Origin: Chitinophagaceae bacterium PMP191F
GTDB lineage: Bacteria > Bacteroidota > Bacteroidia > Chitinophagales > Chitinophagaceae
DNA: 64,000 bases
Assembly: GCA_001302245.1 (NCBI GenBank)
Contig: LGYU01000016.1
Location: forward strand, 434,001 to 498,000
Direction: 5' to 3'
Shown: in pieces, positions 18,485 to 27,231 of the stretch
Numbering within the stretch: position 1 is the first letter of the stretch
Layout: each line of letters opens with the position of its first letter
The notes under the pieces: generated by a model
Databases searched by the model: none
What the model was told of the DNA's origin: nothing
Seen by the model: only the letters and a program-made list of their open reading frames with translations
Position numbers and translations under genes: made by a program

Positions 18485-20197
18485 TTATTTGTTGTGTTTT
18501 ACAATGATCATACGGGCATTGCCTGCTGTTTTACCTACCAGTGCCACAGTATAAAATCCAGGCTCGCGGTTAGGCAACGGAGTGGTTTTATACAGATCTG
18601 TACGGGCAATGAAATCAGTGCTTTTCAATGGCTGTACCTGTTGCTGCCAGTTGCCCGGTAATACGCCGGGAGTTGACTGATAAACCAGTATCTGTCCGGG
18701 TATATTCAGTAGCAACTGTGCATAAGGGTCGATGGTCACCGGCTGTCCCAGCAGAATATGCTGTGTTGCTTTGGTAGCCGAACTGCCCGACATAGGCACA
18801 AAAGGCTGGCCGTTGTTGGTAGTAAACGTTATCTCGTCCAGCTCTGCACACAGGTTTAGAAAACGTATCCAGTTGGGGGTTGTTTCTTTGTACATGCTGT
18901 AAGAGCCTTCTTCACCGGCATTGCCGTTGTAGTATTTTGAACTGAGATTATTGGCGGCAAGTGCTATTGCGGCTTTACCATCTTTGGCAGTATACAACCA
19001 CGCAGTGATATTATCACCGGGTTGCAATGCTGTGGTGGTTTGCGCCAGTAGTGCTCCATTTTTATCTGTTGCCTTTATAGTATAGTTGCCGGTTATATAT
19101 AGTTCGTAAGCGGTCTGCCGGGTAAACGCCAGTGACTCACCCAATGGTTTTTCATTTACCAGCCACTGTACACCTGTACCTTGTATGGTATTTACGGCCT
19201 GTAACCTGGCATACGTGGTATTAACCGGTTCGCTGATATCAGTAATGATGCGGAATGTGTTCCCTTCAGTATTGACAGTTTCGCCGTTGGGGTTGCCTGT
19301 TGGTATCACACAGTCGTAGTTCATAGATACGGCAATGGTGTATATACCACCCGGCTGAAAGGTTTTAAATGGTGCATAAGTAAGCCATGTATCGGATCTC
19401 CCACCAACACCAGGTGAGCCATAAAAATCCATAAGCGTTCCCGTGATGGTATTTAAAGGAAACGAACTGTTACCCTGTACTTCACGACCGTCTGCATCCA
19501 TTACCTTAAACTGGTAAGTACCATAAGGAACTTCGATATAATCGGACCATGTACCGGGAGCCACATTCTGTACACCGGTAACAGGAGTGCCATCTGCCCA
19601 GGCCAGCGACATAGGCCCTTTCCTGTACACGCCCGCCACAGAAAATGCATCGGGGGGAGATGAAAGATTGACCAGTCGTATTTTAAAATTTGCAGGATTG
19701 GAAGGTGGTGAAACAGAACGTGGCACAGCTATCAGCGAATCCAGGTACGTTGCCCTGTTGGGTCTATAGCGCACATAATAGTAATCATGCGGATCATTGA
19801 AATCGTCCTTCGCGCGGAACCTGCGCGATTCGGGCAGACCATTTCTTTTGCCCAGTGAATTGAATACAATGCTATCTATCCAGCCATTTGCATTAACAAA
19901 CTGCAGGGGAATAGCATAGGTCAATCCCATACGTCCGGTTTCCGGGAAATAAATGGTGCCTCTTGTCTGATCTGCTCCGAAATAGCCATCGATATCCGGA
20001 GGTATAAAGTTGGTAAGCTTTAGTCCGTTAATGGTCAGTTGCGGTGCACCGGCCATATTCACGATCCGTGCGCTGGAAGCTGTCAGCGGCTCAGTGTTCG
20101 GGCGGTTATCGTATTCAAAATCCTGTTTCTTTTTGCAGGCACAAATACACAGTACAGCCAATAGCCATAAACCTGTATATGCAATTTTCATTTTCAT
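18485..20197 (-). CDS. DUF4397-like surface lipoprotein
   Basis: 570 residues. Leader ends L-A-V-L-C-I-C-A-C-K-K (start at ATG 20197, or 20191 two codons later). Near residues 165-260 the sequence F-K-I-R-L-V-N-L-S-S-P-P-D-A-F-S-V followed by P-Y-G-T-Y-Q-F-K-V is typical of DUF4397 beta-sandwich repeats; a second similar unit appears near 330-420 (YARLQAVNTIQGTGVQWLVN, AYELYITGNYTI). It is probably anchored at the outer membrane as partner of the STN-TonB receptor encoded 12 bases upstream, in the place where a SusD would be in a classical locus. Ligand unknown. Confidence 0.75.
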   Translation of the reverse strand: MKMKIAYTGLWLLAVLCICACKKKQDFEYDNRPNTEPLTASSARIVNMAGAPQLTINGLKLTNFIPPDIDGYFGADQTRGTIYFPETGRMGLTYAIPLQFVNANGWIDSIVFNSLGKRNGLPESRRFRAKDDFNDPHDYYYVRYRPNRATYLDSLIAVPRSVSPPSNPANFKIRLVNLSSPPDAFSVAGVYRKGPMSLAWADGTPVTGVQNVAPGTWSDYIEVPYGTYQFKVMDADGREVQGNSSFPLNTITGTLMDFYGSPGVGGRSDTWLTYAPFKTFQPGGIYTIAVSMNYDCVIPTGNPNGETVNTEGNTFRIITDISEPVNTTYARLQAVNTIQGTGVQWLVNEKPLGESLAFTRQTAYELYITGNYTIKATDKNGALLAQTTTALQPGDNITAWLYTAKDGKAAIALAANNLSSKYYNGNAGEEGSYSMYKETTPNWIRFLNLCAELDEITFTTNNGQPFVPMSGSSATKATQHILLGQPVTIDPYAQLLLNIPGQILVYQSTPGVLPGNWQQQVQPLKSTDFIARTDLYKTTPLPNREPGFYTVALVGKTAGNARMIIVKHNK

Positions 20198-20209
20198 CGT
20201 TTGTTACTT

Positions 20210-23200
20210 TTACAATGTGTATGTAAGACCCAGCATCAGTTCTGCACCACGGTTAAAACTTCTGCGCACATATTTTCTACCATAGAATTTACCGCCTGTA
20301 CCGGGGTTGGCATATACTTCTTCAATAGGTTTGTCCAGTATGTTTTTTGCAAAACCTTTCAGTTGTAGTCTTTTGAACAACTGTTGGGTAAATACCAGGT
20401 CCAGTACAGGGTTGGGTCTTGAGTACAGATCGGGTGTACCATCCAGGTTGATCTGTATCAGCCGCTCTCCTACCATGTTGAAGGAAGTGGTGATATCTGT
20501 TCCGGTTTTTTTATTGTTATAGTTCAGATAAATGTTAATGGAGTAAGGCGCCTGTTCAAACAAAGGGCTGTTGGATGGCGCACGGCGGTCAAGCGCGCGT
20601 GATGTTTCCAGACGTTCTGGTGTTTTTTTGATATCACTCTGTGCCAGCAACAGGTTCGATCCCAGGAAGAACTTCTGCAATGGTGTCCATAGCGTACCCA
20701 GGTTCTTTACAGCTTCCAGCTCTATACCATATACACGGCCTTTGTTGGGATCGTTCTGAAACTCAATAGCAGGAAACTCAGGAAACCTGGCATCAAGCCC
20801 TTTTGAATTCTGTTTAAATACTTTGGTAAGCTGGTTGTCGATCTCTTTGTAGAACAATGAAGCTGATAACACTTCACCCGATGCAGGGAACCATTCCCAA
20901 CGAAAATCATAGTTGGTCGTACGCTGATTTTTCAGTTTCGGATTACCCACCATCAATGCAAACTGGAATGGATCAAAATCAAATACATTGGTCAGTTCTC
21001 TCAATTCTGGTCGTGCCAGTGAATTGTTGTATCCCAGCCTGAAGTTCATGCTCTTATTCAGGGTATAGGTAAGGTTGGCAGAATAGAAAGGCGTATAATC
21101 TGTTTTGTAAAGAGAGTTGGGTTCGGTATATACCAGGTTCACTTTATTACCACTGGCATCGGTAGTAGTGATCGAAGCATCGAGGAAAACGTTGAAAGTA
21201 TCTACTGCGGCCTGTATATCGGTCATTTCAAAACGCACACCACCTGTAAGACGCAGTGCTTCCGTCAAACGCAGATCCAGCATGCCGTAAAAAGCGCGTG
21301 TTTCGTAATACCCTTTATAGTTATTGGGCGATTTCTGCGTATTGTATAAAAAACCTCCCAGTCGAGGAGCACCTTCTTCGTTGTAGCTGGATTGCGGGCG
21401 GATGCCGATTCTGTCGTACCCTACCAGTCTGTCCAGATTGCCATTTACCTCGTATAAAGGAGTAGACTTGCTCACTGAATAATTAGAACCGGGCAGGTAC
21501 AACACGTTTTCTGAGAACGTTCTTTTGCGGTGCAGGTAGTTCACCCCTGTTTTAAACTCCTGTTTCTGTCCCAGCAGCTTAAAAGGGATACTCAGGTCTG
21601 CCTTATAATTGTAATTATCTTCTTTCAGTTTTCGAAAACGGCGACCGTTGGGATCAGCCTGTATAATGCCATAAGGGCCATAACCATTTACATATCCCGA
21701 CACCAGTGAATACAAATGCTCTGTTGCTATGTAAGTATTTTCGGAATTCGGTACTTCAGATGGTCCAGCATATACGGCGCCGCCATTGGGTTTGTAATCG
21801 GCCAGGTTTGCAAAACGATAATCCGGATCATCCTGGCTCGAAGAAGAGGTTGCCAGGTTATAACTTAACCGCGGAGTATACTCTCCCTTCAGCAGTTTGT
21901 GCTCGCCCTGCAGGTTGAATGTATTCAGTGTACGATAGCTCTGACGCAACGAGTAGATGACGTTGGAAACCCTGCCAGGAATACCGGTGTACTCATACGC
22001 ACCATACAGGTTACTAGTTTTTGTTTCTGTACCCCTGCTACCCAGGTATTGCACACTGATCTCGTGCTGCGGATTAAATTTATAGGTTAAGCCACCCAGA
22101 AAGCCGTAGTTCAGTGTCTGTGTACCGGTATTCTCCCTGTAGTTGAGATATTTTCCAAGATTGATATTATTGGGAGTAATATAGTTAGGGATAATGCGGG
22201 GACTGTATACGTTTGTATTACCCGTCAGCACACCCTGGTAAACGCTGTACTGTGTAAGTTTACCATCATTAATATCAGTAGTTCTGCTATAGTAATTGGC
22301 ACCCAGTATTAAACCTACCTGGTGCTTTTTAAAAACAGTATAATTATTGCCATAGGTAATGGAATAGTTCTGGTTGAGCGGGGCAGTTTTATAACGCGTG
22401 GTGAGTACGGGATCAAACTGGTGCATGATCCTGTTCACACGACTCACTTCGTTCAGCATGGCGGGATCATTACGGCTTGCTGCAATTTTTTGTTGTATAT
22501 CTTTTAATCCACCTGGATATTGTGCAGCGAGCTGCTGAAATTCAGCGCTCAGTCCTTTATTTTTCACCTTCTGTCCCAGGAAACCCATATCACTGTTGTA
22601 AAAACTGTTCACCTGGTTACCGGTACGTGTGTTCATACCGGTTTGTACACTCACAATAAAAGTTTCTTTGGCAGGTATTGATTTTGTTTTCAGCTCCACA
22701 ATACCTGCCGCCGCATCAGCGGGTTTATCAGGCGAAATACTTTTGTAAATGGTAATATTATCAAGCAGGCTGGCCGGTATCAGGTCCAGCGGAATGGCGC
22801 TTCTGTCGGGATCTGAAGATGCGAGGCGGATACCATTCAACTGACCGATCACACTTCTGTCGCCCAGACCACGGATGGCAACATACTTGTCGTCTGTAAT
22901 AGTAACACCCGATACACGCTGCAATGCCTGTGTAGTGGTAATACTGGCTGTACGTTCTATCTGCTGGGCAGAAATGGCATCAGAAATAGTAGCTGCATTT
23001 TTACGTTCTGTCAGCACCGCCGCTTCTGTATTTAAACGACGTTTTACAGATACGGTTACTTCACTCAGTGAAGTTTCACCGGGCAATAGTGTAATAACAA
23101 TATCTGCGCTACTGTCACGCACAGCTACTTCCCGTTTGTCATAACCGGTATAGCTGAACACCAGTAGGGTATTTCTGCCCGGCACTTTGATGGTGAACAC

Positions 23201-23710
23201 ACCATCCTGATCGGTTACGGTACCGGTTTGTGAGCCTTTGATACTTACCGATACACCGGCCATTGGCTTGCTTTTCTCATCGCTGATCTTTCCTTTTACA
23301 CGCCAGGGCTGACCACCGGTTTCAACAGCAGGTGCATGTTCTTTTTTCCTGATCACGATCTTACCATTCACCTCCTGCCAGTCGAATCCGGTTGCTGATA
23401 ACAGGGTGTTCAATACTGACGATACTGATTTGCCGGCAAAAGTGACTGTGTACTTTTTGGTAACTGACTTCAGCTCGCTGGGCTGATAGTACACATTGAA
23501 GCCCGAAACTGTTTCCAGTTTTTTTAGACAACTGATAATGTCTTCGTCCTTGAATTGCACCGTAATAATCTTGCCAGCCGGCTGTTGTGCATTGGCAACA
23601 GCAAACTGTAAAACCAGCACGACCATAGTGAGCAGTAACCTAATACAATACTGCCACGATCTTTTTTGATTGTGATTTAACCCAAACAGTAGTTTTTGTT
23701 GCATTTGCAT
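20210..23710 (-). CDS. TonB-dependent receptor with STN signalling domain
   Basis: 1166 residues. After a long signal peptide (cleavage near VANAQQ) comes an STN/secretin-N domain (~48-120, I-I-T-V-Q-F-K-D-E-D-I-I-S-C-L-K-K-L) that in FecA-type transducers contacts the FecR anti-sigma factor. Then a carboxypeptidase-like domain (~138-215), a plug with Y-V-A-I-R-G-L-G-D-R and S-S-D-P-D-R, and a barrel ending G-L-T-Y-T-L. The RGLGDR…DPDR plug belongs to a non-SusC receptor subclass. It lies downstream of sigma and fecR genes, so it should both import a ligand and report it to the regulator. Confidence 0.92.
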   Translation of the reverse strand: MQMQQKLLFGLNHNQKRSWQYCIRLLLTMVVLVLQFAVANAQQPAGKIITVQFKDEDIISCLKKLETVSGFNVYYQPSELKSVTKKYTVTFAGKSVSSVLNTLLSATGFDWQEVNGKIVIRKKEHAPAVETGGQPWRVKGKISDEKSKPMAGVSVSIKGSQTGTVTDQDGVFTIKVPGRNTLLVFSYTGYDKREVAVRDSSADIVITLLPGETSLSEVTVSVKRRLNTEAAVLTERKNAATISDAISAQQIERTASITTTQALQRVSGVTITDDKYVAIRGLGDRSVIGQLNGIRLASSDPDRSAIPLDLIPASLLDNITIYKSISPDKPADAAAGIVELKTKSIPAKETFIVSVQTGMNTRTGNQVNSFYNSDMGFLGQKVKNKGLSAEFQQLAAQYPGGLKDIQQKIAASRNDPAMLNEVSRVNRIMHQFDPVLTTRYKTAPLNQNYSITYGNNYTVFKKHQVGLILGANYYSRTTDINDGKLTQYSVYQGVLTGNTNVYSPRIIPNYITPNNINLGKYLNYRENTGTQTLNYGFLGGLTYKFNPQHEISVQYLGSRGTETKTSNLYGAYEYTGIPGRVSNVIYSLRQSYRTLNTFNLQGEHKLLKGEYTPRLSYNLATSSSSQDDPDYRFANLADYKPNGGAVYAGPSEVPNSENTYIATEHLYSLVSGYVNGYGPYGIIQADPNGRRFRKLKEDNYNYKADLSIPFKLLGQKQEFKTGVNYLHRKRTFSENVLYLPGSNYSVSKSTPLYEVNGNLDRLVGYDRIGIRPQSSYNEEGAPRLGGFLYNTQKSPNNYKGYYETRAFYGMLDLRLTEALRLTGGVRFEMTDIQAAVDTFNVFLDASITTTDASGNKVNLVYTEPNSLYKTDYTPFYSANLTYTLNKSMNFRLGYNNSLARPELRELTNVFDFDPFQFALMVGNPKLKNQRTTNYDFRWEWFPASGEVLSASLFYKEIDNQLTKVFKQNSKGLDARFPEFPAIEFQNDPNKGRVYGIELEAVKNLGTLWTPLQKFFLGSNLLLAQSDIKKTPERLETSRALDRRAPSNSPLFEQAPYSINIYLNYNNKKTGTDITTSFNMVGERLIQINLDGTPDLYSRPNPVLDLVFTQQLFKRLQLKGFAKNILDKPIEEVYANPGTGGKFYGRKYVRRSFNRGAELMLGLTYTL

Positions 23711-23815
23711 TTTCGTTTATGAATGAGAAAACGATCCCGTTTCCAGTTGTTTACTGAAAAAAAATGACTTGTTTACCGGTAACAGTTACGATACCGGCGT
23801 ACTATCCGTTATGTA

Positions 23816-24805
23816 TCAGGATGCTCTTTTTATTACTACAGTGTTTCCATTTGTTACAGACCATGAAAGGCCCGACGATATACATATCACATCCAACACA
23901 TCTTTCCAGCTTTCCTTACGGGTAAAACTTCCGCTGAAAGTGGCCTGAGTAGCTGTAGCTGTGCGAATATTTTCTATATTGATACCATATTCTGCCGCTA
24001 CGGTCTGCAATACAATTGCAAGAGGTGTTTCATTAAATACCAGGTTATTATTTGTCCAGTTGGTAATATTTACAGCATCAATGTTATTGGCAATGGTTAC
24101 CAGTCCGTCTTTCCGACGATAGGTCACCTGCTGATCGGGTGTCAGCAATGCCACCGGTTTATCTGCCACACTTACCTGTACCTTGCCTGTTACTACTGTT
24201 ACAACAGCATCTGCAGTTGCTGCATTGTTCACTTCAAACGAAGTACCGAGTACTTTCACCTGTATATCATCACTTTCTACTACAAAAGGTTTTGCAGGAT
24301 TGTGCGTGATACTGAAAAAGGCTTTTCCTTTTAATGCAGCATATCGTTTTGTGCCACGGTATTTTTCAGGATAGCTGATACTGCTGTTGGCAGCCAGTGT
24401 TACAATACTGCTGTCGGGCAACAGCAGTTTTTTAATTTCATACGGACCGGTAGCTTTTGTTTGCAGCGTCACCGGATCTATCATATCCAGTATACGGTAC
24501 CTGAACAGGTATCCTGCCACCAGGAACACTGCCAGTCCGGCCCATAAGGCCGCATACCGCAACATACGTTTACTGAAACGTACTACACCGGAATGCTGTT
24601 CATCAGATAATACTGCAGATACTTCAGCAGCAGGCCTCACACGTTCCCACAGCCTGTTTTTGATAAATGCTTTATCCTGCTCAGAAAGCTCATCATGGTG
24701 TTTTTCTGCCAGAACGATCCATGCTTCCAGCATTTTCTGTTCACGTGCAGTAGCCTGTCCGTCAAGATATTTCTGTAAAAGACGCTTCAGTTGTTCTTTG
24801 TCCAT
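23816..24805 (-). CDS. FecR-family anti-sigma factor
   Basis: 329 residues: a cytoplasmic N-terminal region (~1-85, YLDGQATAREQKMLEAWI), one transmembrane helix at ~87-105 (ALWAGLAVFLVAGYLF), then the periplasmic FecR domain with L-P-D-S-S-I-V-T-L-A-A-N-S and F-F-S-I-T-H-N-P-A-K-P-F-V-V motifs, ending in a DUF4974/STN-like C-terminal domain. It should hold the upstream ECF sigma factor and receive the signal from the STN domain of the receptor encoded 105 bases downstream. Confidence 0.92.
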   Translation of the reverse strand: MDKEQLKRLLQKYLDGQATAREQKMLEAWIVLAEKHHDELSEQDKAFIKNRLWERVRPAAEVSAVLSDEQHSGVVRFSKRMLRYAALWAGLAVFLVAGYLFRYRILDMIDPVTLQTKATGPYEIKKLLLPDSSIVTLAANSSISYPEKYRGTKRYAALKGKAFFSITHNPAKPFVVESDDIQVKVLGTSFEVNNAATADAVVTVVTGKVQVSVADKPVALLTPDQQVTYRRKDGLVTIANNIDAVNITNWTNNNLVFNETPLAIVLQTVAAEYGINIENIRTATATQATFSGSFTRKESWKDVLDVICISSGLSWSVTNGNTVVIKRAS

Positions 24806-24842
24806 TTCGTTGAAATTGTTTCCTTTTTGTTGTAAAAAGAAA

Positions 24843-24866
24843 AAGGCGCTCTATATAAAGCGCCTT
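24843..24866 (-). terminator. Intrinsic terminator between sigma and fecR
   Basis: Perfect 8-base arms AAGGCGCT / AGCGCCTT with an 8-base loop; on the minus strand the stem is followed by TTTTTCTTTTT. It lies 30 bases after the sigma factor stop and 38 before the fecR start, so it must reduce read-through into the rest of the operon. Confidence 0.75.
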
Positions 24867-24895
24867 AAAACTTCTTTTGGTACTATGCGGTTGTA

Positions 24896-25477
24896 TTATC
24901 GAATTGTTAACTCATAAAACAATGTTATCAGCAGTGCTTCCGACATGGGTTTGCGCAGCCTGGCAATGGCACTGCTCAGTTGGTTTTTAACCGTTTGTTC
25001 AGACAGTTCCAGCAATACCGCAATTTCCTGTATGGCCAGTCCCTGCTGGCGGCTTAAACGGAAAATTTCCTGCATACGGCCGGGCAACCTGCCGATCTCT
25101 TCTTCCAGCAATTTGTCCAGCTCATCCACACCCATTTTATCCAGTATATTATTAAAGATGGGGAGCACACTTTCGTTGACAGTCGTAATGTCGTCTGTAT
25201 TATCCAGCATTTTTTTCAGTGCGGCAATGATCTCGTACGAAACAGCTTTAAAAAGATAATGCTGAACAGAGCTAATATTTCTTACGGCGCGCTGTTCCCA
25301 TATTTTCATAAAGATATGCTGCACTACATCTTCTGCCTCCTGTCGTGATTTCAGCCGCCGCCAGGCAAACAGGTACAGTTTTTCCCAATAACGCTCAAAC
25401 AGTTCTCTGTAAGCCTCCTGATCATCCTGCCTGATGCAATTAAACAACTCTGCGTCAGTTAGTTTTATCGTTTGCAT
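24896..25477 (-). CDS. ECF RNA polymerase sigma factor (FecI-like)
   Basis: 193 residues from ATG 25477 (an in-frame ATG at 25519 is less likely). Region 2 is F-N-C-I-R-Q-D-D-Q-E-A-Y-R-E-L-F-E-R-Y-W with the -7/-10-contacting R-R-L-K-S-R-Q-E-A-E-D-V-V-Q-H-I-F segment; region 4 carries the HTH G-L-A-I-Q-E-I-A-V-L-L-E-L-S-E-Q-T-V-K-N-Q-L. It is the expected activator of the FecR/STN receptor operon below it. Confidence 0.92.
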   Translation of the reverse strand: MQTIKLTDAELFNCIRQDDQEAYRELFERYWEKLYLFAWRRLKSRQEAEDVVQHIFMKIWEQRAVRNISSVQHYLFKAVSYEIIAALKKMLDNTDDITTVNESVLPIFNNILDKMGVDELDKLLEEEIGRLPGRMQEIFRLSRQQGLAIQEIAVLLELSEQTVKNQLSSAIARLRKPMSEALLITLFYELTIR

Positions 25478-25680
25478 GATACCTGTTAAAGAAAAAATAG
25501 GGTTTCCATCGCGCTGCAAGTTAGCCGGGTTATTAAAAAAGTACTGTACAGGATCATTGTCATTTTATTAATTTTTTAAATAATTGCCTGTTATTACAGA
25601 ATAATACACACCGGTATATTACCAGAAAAAAGTAGCTTTAAATATACATGCTCCGCATTGTTCACCATTAAGCTGCTGCT

Positions 25681-26037
25681 ATGCAACCTGCCATACGGAT
25701 TAAACGTGTATATGAAGCACCACAGAAAAGTGACGGAACCCGCATTCTTATAGATCGTTTATGGCCCCGTGGACTTACCAAAGAAAAGGCTGCTATACAC
25801 GAATGGGCCAAAGACATTGCGCCCTCCACTGAATTGCGTAAATGGTTTGGACACACCATGGACCTATGGGGCGATTTTCAGAAACAGTATAAAGCTGAAC
25901 TTGACAGCAACCCGGCTGTAGCTGCCTTCCTGGAACAGCACCGTCATAACAAAGTGATCACATTACTGTATGCAGCCAAAGATGAAGAACACAATCACGC
26001 GCTGGTGCTGCAGCAGTATCTCAGCAAACAATTTTAA
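25681..26037 (+). CDS. DUF488 family protein (YeaO-like)
   Basis: 118 residues. R-I-L-I-D-R-L-W-P-R-G-L-T-K-E, W-A-K-D-I-A-P-S and the C-terminal L-L-Y-A-A-K-D-E-E-H-N-H-A mark the DUF488/YeaO family, small cytoplasmic proteins with conserved Arg, Asp and Cys/His residues and no settled function. A promoter-like TAGCTTTA lies about 43 bases upstream. Divergent from the sigma gene. Confidence 0.88.
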   Translation: MQPAIRIKRVYEAPQKSDGTRILIDRLWPRGLTKEKAAIHEWAKDIAPSTELRKWFGHTMDLWGDFQKQYKAELDSNPAVAAFLEQHRHNKVITLLYAAKDEEHNHALVLQQYLSKQF

Positions 26038-26341
26038 GTACTGCAACCACCAGCTACAGGCATTTATTGTCGTCTTATATAAATGATCCTTTGCTGATAG
26101 TAAGCAGCATTACATGTTAGTTAAAGTAGTGATATAATGTCATCATTATGCCATTACTATACCTGAACCATTAAACAAACAGCCTGATCTGCCCATTATT
26201 TTATTATCATTGAGTTAACAACACCCTTATTTTCCGGAGAGCAGATTTTACTACGTAATTTATTACCCCGTTACCCGCCCGGCACAGGAATTGAAGCATT
26301 GTTTCAGCATTCATATATACAAACACCATAAATTATATTAT
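26038..26341. other. 304-base intergenic region
   Basis: AT-rich, without a gene I can support. It holds a small perfect palindrome, ATAATG-TCAT-CATTAT (26134-26149), possibly an operator for the acidic small protein downstream. Confidence 0.35.
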
Positions 26342-26602
26342 ATGAGCAAGAAAACAAAACCTGCCGACAACGACAACAATCTTCCGGGTAATCCCCGCTA
26401 TGGAGCCAAAGATGATATCTATGCACATGAGCAGAAGGAAGAATTTACTGAAGGTGAAGAAGCAATGGAGGAAAATCTTGATGTACCCGGTGCAGAACTG
26501 GATGATGAAGATGAACTGATTGGCGAAGAAGATGAAGAGAACAATTATTACAGCCTTGGCGGAGACAATCATGACGACCTGGAAGAAGATAATGGCGACT
26601 AA
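26342..26602 (+). CDS. Small highly acidic protein
   Basis: 86 residues from ATG 26342, chosen because the upstream extension is not acidic and has no typical start. Composition is dominated by Asp, Glu and Asn (GEEDEENNYYSL, DDLEEDNGD), with no hydrophobic core, so it is likely disordered and cytoplasmic. Small acidic proteins of this type are common in Bacteroidota without known role. I recognise no domain. Confidence 0.6.
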   Translation: MSKKTKPADNDNNLPGNPRYGAKDDIYAHEQKEEFTEGEEAMEENLDVPGAELDDEDELIGEEDEENNYYSLGGDNHDDLEEDNGD

Positions 26603-26696
26603 AAACGAAGTGTTTTATCTTTAACTATATCCGTACTCTTTTTTCATGCCTTATTGTATCTTAACATCTTTGTGCGGCAACTGCTAAAAAAAGTTC

Positions 26697-27152
26697 ATGG
26701 AATCTATGTACAGTCCACTGGTGCATAACCGTACCATGCCTTCCTGCACCGTAATTCCTGTATTGGCATATAATAATGTAGAAACAGCTATTGAATGGTT
26801 GTGCCGGACATTTGGTTTTACCGAACGCTGGCGGGCAGGAAACCACCGGGCACAGCTATCTTTTGGTGAAGGCACTATTGCCGTAACGGCACAATCGCAA
26901 CAAACGGACGGCACGACTTCTTCACAACATATTTCGCCCCATCACTCACTCATGGTACGCGTTAGCGATGTAACCGCGCATTACGAACATACTACCCGGC
27001 ATGGTGCACAGGTATTACTGCCGCCGGCTGATTTTCCCTATGGTGAAAGGCAATACACGGTAACTGATATCGGCGGACATATCTGGACCTTTTCACAATC
27101 CATTGCCGACCTGCTTCCTGAAGATTGGGGCGGTAAGTCAGGGCACATGTAA
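26697..27152 (+). CDS. VOC/glyoxalase family protein (PhnB-like)
   Basis: 151 residues with one bleomycin-resistance/glyoxalase fold: N-terminal P-V-L-A-Y-N-N-V-E-T-A-I-E-W-L, the R-V-S-D-V-T-A-H-Y-E strand-helix, and the closing Y-G-E-R-Q-Y-T-V-T-D-I-G-G-H-I-W-T-F metal-site strand. An internal ATG 13 codons in could be the real start. Cytoplasmic; substrate not readable. Confidence 0.85.
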   Translation: MESMYSPLVHNRTMPSCTVIPVLAYNNVETAIEWLCRTFGFTERWRAGNHRAQLSFGEGTIAVTAQSQQTDGTTSSQHISPHHSLMVRVSDVTAHYEHTTRHGAQVLLPPADFPYGERQYTVTDIGGHIWTFSQSIADLLPEDWGGKSGHM

Positions 27153-27219
27153 TAGAATAGCATGCAGGTTTATCTTAAATGCATTCAGAATGAAGCATTT
27201 AGCATTCCGTCATTAGCAG

Positions 27220-27227
27220 TACCTTTG
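27220..27227 (+). promoter_or_regulatory. -7 promoter element TACCTTTG
   Basis: A perfect match to the Bacteroidota -7 consensus TAnnTTTG ends four bases before the helicase ATG at 27232, so transcription would start at or within a base or two of the start codon. Confidence 0.5.
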
Positions 27228-27231
27228 CAGG

